Of a stretch of DNA of 18,814 nt, positions 1 through 5,440 are shown in pieces. The translations under genes and the position numbers were made by a program. The notes beneath the pieces are model-generated. The model ran no database searches. It worked only from the letters and a program-made list of their open reading frames with translations, and was not told the origin of the DNA. Position 1 is the stretch's first letter. Each line of letters starts with the position of its first letter. Source of the DNA: JAWLBR01 sp041687495 (GTDB lineage: Bacteria; Bacillota; Limnochordia; DTU087; JAAYGB01); the NCBI GenBank assembly GCA_041687495.1, contig JAWLBR010000060.1:1-18814 (forward strand). The letters are read 5' to 3'.

Positions 1-44
1 GGTTATGTGTTTCTCGGTCGGAGAAATTAGCACACTACCATTGT

Positions 45-62
45 AAGACGGGGTGTCTTTTT
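45..62 (+). terminator. Possible weak terminator, plus strand
   Basis: A 5-bp stem (AAGAC/GTCTT, loop GGGGT) runs into TTTTTC on the plus strand. It could end a plus-strand gene lying left of the window, but the stem is short and no such gene is visible. The rest of 1-116 holds no gene that I can support, only a small 6-bp hairpin at 10-26 (TTTCTC/GAGAAA). Confidence 0.2.
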
Positions 63-115
63 CTTCAAAGCCGATTCTTAACCATTACAGGAATGCTCCA
101 CTAAGTAACAAATTA

Positions 116-142
116 GAAAAGGCGAACCGAAGCTCGCCTTTT
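116..142 (-). terminator. Intrinsic terminator after thiN
   Basis: Read on the minus strand, GGCGAGC-TTCG-GTTCGCC forms a 7-bp stem (one G-U pair) closed by a stable UUCG tetraloop and followed by TTTTC. It lies 13 nt past the thiN stop. An A-run on the other side gives a U-tract in the opposite sense too, so it could act in both directions. Confidence 0.85.
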
Positions 143-154
143 CCGTTCCCGTTC

Positions 155-796
155 TCAACCCTGTTTGGAGCTGTGAACTATTAACAATTTACCACAGTCA
201 ATGCTGATGGAGGCAATTTCGCCAGTCATCTTGTTACTATTGCCCAGCGACGAACCAAACCGAAGTACGCCATCACTTAAGGGATAATACAAACCCTCCG
301 TATGCACCCCGGTGACTGTGGACGTTAAGGGGATCAATGAGACTGTATCCCCCTCCTGTCCGGTAATCTGTGTAGGAGTCCCTATTACCCACAGTTCCTG
401 CCGAGCATCGACGATCCGCGCTCGGGAGACGTTAGTTTCGGTCAGCATAAAAACGTTAGAGAGTGTATGATCTATTCTTCCACCCAGTGCTCCAAGGAGA
501 ACTACTTCTTCCACACCCAAGTCAACCGCGTAATCCAGAGCCAGTTCACCGTCCGTCTTGTCCTTCTCCGGTGGGTGCACGATAAACTCGGCCCCAGCCT
601 CTTCCCACTTGCGGCGCACGGCTGGAGGCAACGAATCCAGATCTCCAATGATGACATCGGGCCACCAACCCATGTTGGCCGCATATTCGGCTCCACCGTC
701 GGCGCAGATCAGAACGTCCCGATCGCTTAACTCGAAATCTCCCGGCGAAAAGTCGCCGTGGCAGAGAATAACTGCTCTTTTATCTTGACTCGCCAC
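155..796 (-). CDS. thiN: Thiamine pyrophosphokinase
   Basis: Transfers pyrophosphate from ATP to thiamine to give thiamine pyrophosphate (TPP) in the cytoplasm. The 213-aa length is normal for the bacterial ThiN family. Visible family motifs are ADGG (32-35), GDLDS (51-55), KDKTDGELAL (78-87, Mg/ATP-binding acidic cluster) and GALGGRIDHTLSN (102-114). The last part is the all-beta thiamine-binding domain. Start is GTG at 796, chosen because AGGTGAGG lies 7 nt upstream. The gene overlaps the end of thiT by 17 nt, implying translational coupling. Import by ThiT followed by phosphorylation here is a coherent salvage route, and the product TPP feeds back on the riboswitch upstream of thiT. In Bacillus subtilis thiN follows rpe directly; here the two are about 12 kb apart. 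Confidence 0.96.
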   Translation of the reverse strand: MASQDKRAVILCHGDFSPGDFELSDRDVLICADGGAEYAANMGWWPDVIIGDLDSLPPAVRRKWEEAGAEFIVHPPEKDKTDGELALDYAVDLGVEEVVLLGALGGRIDHTLSNVFMLTETNVSRARIVDARQELWVIGTPTQITGQEGDTVSLIPLTSTVTGVHTEGLYYPLSDGVLRFGSSLGNSNKMTGEIASISIDCGKLLIVHSSKQG

Positions 797-1313
797 CTCT
801 CGCCCTCACCTTCACCCACAAACTAGTCCGCATCAAAACCACCATGACCACTGCTGAAATGACCAACTGGGGAATCAGGTAAGTAGCATTGTATCCGACG
901 GAATAGAGCCAGACGTTCTGCCCTTCGGGCGCGTACGAGCCCCAAAAAACTACCCCAGCGATTGTATGGACCAGCAGTCTGCTCATGCTGCCCACCACTA
1001 CACCAACAACCGGCTGCTTAGCAAACCAGCCGGCCGTGGCCAAGACGGCAAAGGGCAGCGGGTAATCCATAATCAGCTGAATTGGATGAATGATATATGC
1101 ATCCCCCAACAGGTTAAGCAGACCAAGCAAAGTCCCAGCCCACGCCGCTGGAACCCAACCTGCTCGGAAAGCCAGATAGAAGATGGGGATCATCTCCAGC
1201 GTGATCGACCCGCCGTTTGGCATACGGTACAATCGCAGCATACTCAACACAAATGCCAAGGCTGCTGTCACCGCAATCTCCACCATTACCTTAGTGCCCA
1301 GTTTCCTCTCCAT
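780..1313 (-). CDS. thiT: Thiamine transporter, ECF S-component
   Basis: Substrate-binding membrane subunit for thiamine uptake. It works with the shared ECF module (EcfA, EcfA', EcfT), which is not encoded in this window. The 177 aa are almost entirely hydrophobic, consistent with the family's six helices. Family signatures are MPNGGSITLEMIP (31-43), the DYPLPF segment (83-88) and VHTIAGVVFWGSYAPEGQ (115-132), followed by WLYSVGYNATYLIP (135-148). This pattern is typical of ThiT rather than other S-components. Start ATG at 1313 has GGGAGGA 7 nt upstream. The gene is preceded by a TPP riboswitch, which independently supports thiamine as substrate. Its end overlaps thiN by 17 nt. Confidence 0.95.
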   Translation of the reverse strand: MERKLGTKVMVEIAVTAALAFVLSMLRLYRMPNGGSITLEMIPIFYLAFRAGWVPAAWAGTLLGLLNLLGDAYIIHPIQLIMDYPLPFAVLATAGWFAKQPVVGVVVGSMSRLLVHTIAGVVFWGSYAPEGQNVWLYSVGYNATYLIPQLVISAVVMVVLMRTSLWVKVRARGGESR

Positions 1314-1328
1314 CCAGTCGTCCTCCCA

Positions 1329-1374
1329 TTTGGGGCGCTAAGGGGCAGTGCTCTGCCGCAGGGAGGCGCCCAAA
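1329..1374 (-). promoter_or_regulatory. Hairpin between TPP terminator and thiT ribosome binding site
   Basis: Just after the U-tract of the riboswitch terminator, the minus strand reads TTTGGGCGC ... GCGCCCCAAA, a 9-bp outer stem with one bulged C. An inner stem GGCAG-AGCA-CTGCC sits inside it. The hairpin ends one base before the thiT ribosome binding site GGGAGGA (1321-1327). Its 5' loop contains CCTCCC (1361-1366), perfectly complementary to GGGAGG. The fold is seen directly; a role in thiT translation is inference. Confidence 0.5.
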
Positions 1375-1406
1375 CAAAAAGCGCCACCCTACAAACAAGG
1401 ATGGCG
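1371..1406 (-). terminator. Riboswitch expression-platform terminator
   Basis: CGCCATCCT-TGTTTGT-AGGGTGGCG forms a 9-bp stem with one G-U pair, followed by C and TTTTTGTTTG. It lies about 25 nt downstream of the TPP aptamer and upstream of thiT, the standard layout for TPP-dependent transcription attenuation in Bacillota. Since I see no terminator after tadC, it may also stop read-through from the pilus operon when TPP is abundant. Confidence 0.88.
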
Positions 1407-1429
1407 TGGATTCACTCTTTCTCTCCACC

Positions 1430-1513
1430 GCTTCCCTCCGTAGGCATTGCCCTAACAGGTTCCAAGGGTCTGGGAATAGTATCCCACTCTCAGCACAAAG
1501 CTCCCCTAGCGGC
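1430..1513 (-). promoter_or_regulatory. TPP riboswitch (THI element)
   Basis: The minus strand carries the conserved THI-box blocks in order: CTAGGGGAGC, GTGCTGAGAG, a small GGGA/TCCC hairpin, then GACCCTTGGAACCTGTTAG, GCAATGCCTAC and GGAGGGAAG. These correspond to the P1/P2 start, the CUGAGA J3/2 segment, the ACCC-UU-GAACCUG pyrimidine-sensor side and the GGGA closing strand of the TPP aptamer. TPP binding is expected to favour the terminator just downstream and switch off thiT-thiN. Confidence 0.96.
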
Positions 1514-1523
1514 CACATGTTAA

Positions 1524-1529
1524 ATTGTA
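1524..1529 (-). promoter_or_regulatory. Candidate -10 box for thiT-thiN
   Basis: TACAAT on the minus strand ends 11 nt before the first conserved aptamer bases, which would place a transcript start right at the riboswitch. No convincing -35 lies 16-18 nt upstream; the nearest TTGGCA (1555-1560) is 25 nt away. Read-through from tadC is the alternative source of this transcript. Confidence 0.35.
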
Positions 1530-1590
1530 TCCTTCGTTGTTATGGTTCCGCAGCTGCCAACGTTTTTCCTGCTTCCACTGTGTGGATTGT

Positions 1591-2424
1591 TTATAGTCGC
1601 TCTCCAAGCAGCACCGGCCCCAGCAAAACGACTAGGAGTGCTGGGAAGACAAAAAGCAACAAGGGAAACATGATCTTAATCGGCGCTTTGCCTGCTTCGG
1701 CCTCGGCGGCCGAAGCCCGTTTCATCCGAACCTGATGCGCAACAACCCCCAGGATTTGTCCGATGGAAGTCCCCAGCTTCTGGCCTTGGATGAGGGTCAA
1801 GACAAAGGAGGTGACGTCGGGGTGATCAACTCGTAGGGCCAGTGAACGCAAAGCGTCTTCTTGTGACTTCCCTAACCGGATCTCATGTAGTACTCTGCCC
1901 ATCTCCACATACAAGGGACCGTGGCTGGAAAACCCAGCTACCACGTTCAGGGCCCCTTCGAATGAGAGCCCGGCCTCAGTGGCAACCATCATCAAGTCAA
2001 TGACTCGAGGGAGAGCTTTTTGGACCTCCTGCTGCCTCTTTTGCTGCAGCACCGACAGATACAGCTCCGGGAGGAAGTACCAGCAAACGCCGAAGCCCAG
2101 CACTAAAGCTATGTCACAAGTGACGACTCCAAATCCCATGCCCAGCGCGGCACCTAAAACCTTTGCTCCCAGGACAGTGGTAAACCGAATCTCTGGGTTA
2201 AGTCCCGCCCTCAGCATGTCCCTTTCTACCTTTACCTGACTGGGCCAACGAAAGGTATTGGCATAGACGGCTCCGATCCGATCCAACTGCGACACGCATC
2301 GCGCCAACGGTCCCTTCTCTGTATCTGTGCCACTGCCCAGGAAGCTGCTCCACCACCGACGGCTGAGCCGGGACGCCATCAGTTCGATGCCTGCAAACAC
2401 CGTCAACCCGCCGATCAGCGCCAA
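1591..2424 (-). CDS. tadC: Tad pilus inner-membrane platform protein TadC
   Basis: Polytopic membrane protein of the GspF/PilC-like (T2SSF) family that, with TadB, forms the platform on which the TadA/CpaF motor acts. Hydrophobic segments lie near residues 1-16, 83-122 and 250-273. The T2SSF signature is at about 137-262, with ALPRVIDLMMVATEAGLSF followed by a conserved GTSIGQIL stretch (218-225). At 277 aa it is slightly shorter than typical TadC. The start is uncertain: the first in-frame start codon is TTG at 2424, and an in-frame TGA lies only 15 nt before it. A good AAGGAGG site exists but ends 20 nt upstream of TTG. It is the last gene of the pilus operon, 64 nt after tadB, with no visible terminator before the TPP riboswitch. 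Confidence 0.9.
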   Translation of the reverse strand: MALIGGLTVFAGIELMASRLSRRWWSSFLGSGTDTEKGPLARCVSQLDRIGAVYANTFRWPSQVKVERDMLRAGLNPEIRFTTVLGAKVLGAALGMGFGVVTCDIALVLGFGVCWYFLPELYLSVLQQKRQQEVQKALPRVIDLMMVATEAGLSFEGALNVVAGFSSHGPLYVEMGRVLHEIRLGKSQEDALRSLALRVDHPDVTSFVLTLIQGQKLGTSIGQILGVVAHQVRMKRASAAEAEAGKAPIKIMFPLLLFVFPALLVVLLGPVLLGERL

Positions 2425-2488
2425 GACATAACGAACGAGTCACTCCTCCTTCAAGCCAAGCCGACTCCATCAGAGCAGTTTGACCATC

Positions 2489-3286
2489 CTAATAATTCAG
2501 CTGGGATATGCGGTTAACCATCCACAAGCCGATGAGTTCCGACACCCCAGACAGAACTAACAGCACTTGTCCTAACCGTTGCTCAAACAAAGGGGCTATA
2601 TACTCAGGCATCATCTTCGACATTACGAATATTAGGACAAGGGGAAGCAGAGCGACAACGACGGCTGTCAACCGTCCTTGGGCCGTAAGGCTTTTGATCT
2701 TTCCGTTTAGCCGCTGCCTCTCCCTAATAGTGGCCGCCACCACCTCCAGGATTCTTGGCAAATTGCCACCGGTACGACGCTGGATAGTCACAGCCATAAC
2801 TACAGTGTCAAAGTCCTCTGATTGCATCTCAGCCGCTATCTGTTCCATCGCCTGTGTGACATCCACACCCAAGTTGACTGCACCCACTGACTTCCGAAAC
2901 GCCGCTCCTAGCGGCGCAGGCACTTCCCGGGCAACCATTCCCAAAGACTGCAGCAGACTAAACCCTGCCGACATGGCGTTACCAATGAGTCCCAGAGCAT
3001 CGGGCAGCTGCTGCTCCATGCGCTGTCTGCGCCGCTGCGCCGCTGCACGCTTCGCCCAAGCGCCACCAAGCCATCCCAAAGGACCGAACACAACAGCCAA
3101 TCCCGGGCGAGAAATCAAAACGGAGACAGCGACACCCATGACAACTAAACTCCAAGCTCTCGCTTTGTCCCTGTCTATCCGCCGACCAGGGGAGGCGGTG
3201 ACAGGCCCACCCTTTCTGCTCCCAAGCGCAGTCACAGCTGCAAAGACAACTACTCCGCCCAAGAGGCAAACGGTTAATCTGACCAT
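2489..3286 (-). CDS. tadB: Tad pilus inner-membrane platform protein TadB
   Basis: Second T2SSF-family platform protein, paired with TadC. The 265 aa contain N-terminal membrane segments (about 5-22 and 45-78), a cytoplasmic T2SSF domain (about 92-217) and C-terminal helices (about 207-224 and 240-258). Diagnostic TadB stretches are LPDALGLIGNAMSAGFSL (94-111), RRTGGNLPRILE (170-181), LTAQGRLTA (200-208) and MMPEYIAPLF (225-234). Start ATG at 3286 overlaps the stop of the upstream ATPase by one base (TGATG), a classic coupling arrangement that suggests coordinated synthesis of motor and platform. Confidence 0.94.
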   Translation of the reverse strand: MVRLTVCLLGGVVVFAAVTALGSRKGGPVTASPGRRIDRDKARAWSLVVMGVAVSVLISRPGLAVVFGPLGWLGGAWAKRAAAQRRRQRMEQQLPDALGLIGNAMSAGFSLLQSLGMVAREVPAPLGAAFRKSVGAVNLGVDVTQAMEQIAAEMQSEDFDTVVMAVTIQRRTGGNLPRILEVVAATIRERQRLNGKIKSLTAQGRLTAVVVALLPLVLIFVMSKMMPEYIAPLFEQRLGQVLLVLSGVSELIGLWMVNRISQLNY

Positions 3287-5418
3287 CAGGCGGATGCTTC
3301 CTGCTCGAGTTTGTCAAGCCACGGTAAGCCGATCGCAACAAACTCGTCTCTTAGTTCTGCACTGACTCCGAAACTAACAAACTGTCCAGTCACCCCGACG
3401 TCAGGATCGAAGCCAAGCTGTCGGAAGGCAAACAGATCTCTGAGCTGGACATGACCATCTTCGATGCCAGTCACCTCGCAGATGCTGACGACCTTCCGAG
3501 TTCCATCTTTAATGCGACTCTGAAAAATGATGAGATCAATGGCAGAGGCGATCTGCTCGCGAATAGCTCTGACCGGAAGTTCCACCCCTCCCAGCAAAAC
3601 CATGGTCTCCAGACGGCTGATGCAATCCCGAGCGCTGTTGGCGTGGATGGTAGTCAAACTGCCGCTGTGTCCGGTATTCATGGACTGAAGCATATCGATA
3701 ACCTCTGCAGAGCGGCACTCGCCAACGATAATCCGATCTGGTCGCATTCGCAACGCGTTCTTCAACAGTTCGCGAATGGTGATGGCTCCCTTGCCCTCGA
3801 TGTTCGCTGGTTTCGCCTCCAAGCGGCATACATGTTCCTGCAAGAGCCGCAGTTCAGCAGCGTCCTCGATGGTCACGATGCGATCATCTGATGGGATAAA
3901 CCCAGACAAAACATTGAGAAGGGTTGTCTTCCCAGATCCCGTTCCGCCAGAGATGATGATGTTCTTGCGAGCCAATACGCAGCACCGGATAAAATCGGCC
4001 ATAGCTTGGGTCATCGAACCCATCGCCACCAGATCCTCGGCCGTAAAGGCCTGACGGGCAAATTTACGGATAGTAAGGGTGGGACCGTCCAGGGCCAATG
4101 GCGGGATAATGGCATTGACCCGAGAGCCATCGGGTAGGCGGGCATCAACCATGGGACTGCTTTCATCAATGCGCCGCCCCAATGGACCCACAATTCTCTC
4201 GATCACCTGAGTCACAGCCAAGTCGCTTGCGAAGGATAACTCCGTCTTTTTCAGCTTGCCCTTGGCCTCCACATAGATCTGTTGGCTGCCATTGACCATA
4301 ACCTCAGTTATGCCATCATCGGCAAGAAGTACCTCCAAGGGGCCCAAACCTAGAATCTCATCGGTCAGGTCACCAATCAGTTTTCGCTTCGCTGCATCGG
4401 ACAGCGATGCATTGCGCTCATCGAACTCTGCCAGGCACAGCCGCTGAATCTCATCCCGCAAGGTCTGATTAGCAGACAACTCTTGCCACGGAACCGACAA
4501 GTCCCATTTCGACGCCAAGAGCTTTTGTACTACCACGCCATGCAGCCTAGCTTTCAACTCCCGCTCAGTCTCGGAGCTAGAACCTTGAACTTCCTGGGTC
4601 TCTCTGCGGCTTGTTAGGCTGCTTCTTCTTCTCATCCGCCGTCGGTACTTCTCCAGCAGCGACACCGGCTTAGTGGGCCTGGGTTGAATCCCCAGTTCCT
4701 GCGTTAAATACTCCAGAGCTCGCACCATTGCAGATTCGGGGTGATGATGCGAAAACAGCGTTCTGCGCTCCAAGGCCTTGGCCAGCGTCTCCTTATCTTC
4801 AATAACCGCAGCAACGGCTTCGGCCTCCAGCAGACGCTTGACATCAGCTACCGTATCCGACGCTTGCCACTGATCAACCCGGTTTACTACGACAGTGACG
4901 GGGCCTGCGGCACCTGCAGACAACTCGTTAAGCTGAAGGGCTGCCGCCCGCAGTGCCAAGGCCTCTGCAGTAGTGACCAGAGCGACCTGGTCAGCTAGAC
5001 TTAGAGCCGACATGGTCGGAAGACTGAGCTCGTGACCTAGATCCAGCACTACATATGGATATTTGCTGCTCAGAAGGTGCACCAGCTGCTCAATATCTGC
5101 ACAAGTGGCCCGCTGCCACACCACCTCGTCAGCAGGGCCAGCCAAGTGATACACCCTTGCGCCCTCGGCCGCCGCCACATAGTCAGAAATAGACTGATCT
5201 GCCCAAAGGTCTGAATCCTGCCAGCACTCGGTTACCGATCGCCCGGATTTGACACCCAGCACCGCTTCCATCGTACGACCGGGATCCCAGTTGAGGGAAG
5301 CTACGCATACCGGGCCATCGGCTGATCTCTCCAGTAATCCAGCAAAACCTCCAGCTAGAGTAGTGGTACCAACTCCACCCTTAGCTCCAATCCAACCTAA
5401 GATTTTGCCCAAAGCCAA
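3286..5418 (-). CDS. CpaE/TadZ-CpaF/TadA fusion ATPase
   Basis: One uninterrupted frame encodes two Tad proteins that are normally separate. Residues about 5-245 are a MinD/ParA-like ATPase of CpaE/TadZ type (polar localisation factor) without the usual receiver domain. Its P-loop is AKGGVGTTT (12-20), keeping the signature Lys but with Thr for the usual P-loop Lys. Next comes a basic, Ser/Arg-rich linker (about 257-287). Residues about 288-690 are the CpaF/TadA secretion ATPase: Walker A GGTGSGKTT (491-499), Asp box TIEDAAELRL (516-525), Walker B MRPDRIIVGECR (558-569) and His box GSLTTIHANS (586-595), all intact. I chose TTG at 5418 (710 aa) because GGAGGT lies 9 nt upstream. An earlier in-frame TTG at 5457 adds 13 residues but has no ribosome binding site. 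The gene sits between cpaC and tadB, where cpaE and cpaF normally stand in that order. Confidence 0.93.
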   Translation of the reverse strand: MALGKILGWIGAKGGVGTTTLAGGFAGLLERSADGPVCVASLNWDPGRTMEAVLGVKSGRSVTECWQDSDLWADQSISDYVAAAEGARVYHLAGPADEVVWQRATCADIEQLVHLLSSKYPYVVLDLGHELSLPTMSALSLADQVALVTTAEALALRAAALQLNELSAGAAGPVTVVVNRVDQWQASDTVADVKRLLEAEAVAAVIEDKETLAKALERRTLFSHHHPESAMVRALEYLTQELGIQPRPTKPVSLLEKYRRRMRRRSSLTSRRETQEVQGSSSETERELKARLHGVVVQKLLASKWDLSVPWQELSANQTLRDEIQRLCLAEFDERNASLSDAAKRKLIGDLTDEILGLGPLEVLLADDGITEVMVNGSQQIYVEAKGKLKKTELSFASDLAVTQVIERIVGPLGRRIDESSPMVDARLPDGSRVNAIIPPLALDGPTLTIRKFARQAFTAEDLVAMGSMTQAMADFIRCCVLARKNIIISGGTGSGKTTLLNVLSGFIPSDDRIVTIEDAAELRLLQEHVCRLEAKPANIEGKGAITIRELLKNALRMRPDRIIVGECRSAEVIDMLQSMNTGHSGSLTTIHANSARDCISRLETMVLLGGVELPVRAIREQIASAIDLIIFQSRIKDGTRKVVSICEVTGIEDGHVQLRDLFAFRQLGFDPDVGVTGQFVSFGVSAELRDEFVAIGLPWLDKLEQEASA

Positions 5419-5440
5419 ACTATTGACACCTCCAACATAC

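Noticed and set aside
1..116. A small gene such as spoVM downstream of thiN
   Set aside because: In Bacillus subtilis spoVM lies near thiN, so I looked for a 26-codon frame with a ribosome binding site. The only ATG after a GGAG on the minus strand stops after five codons.
966..1523. Plus-strand open frame of 185 codons opposite thiT and the riboswitch
   Set aside because: It runs antisense over thiT and the TPP aptamer, has no family features and no credible ribosome binding site. It is a by-product of the opposite strand.
2508..3365. Plus-strand open frame of 285 codons opposite tadB
   Set aside because: Composition is rich in Thr, Ser, Pro and Arg with no domain pattern, and it mirrors tadB, whose coding signal is very clear.
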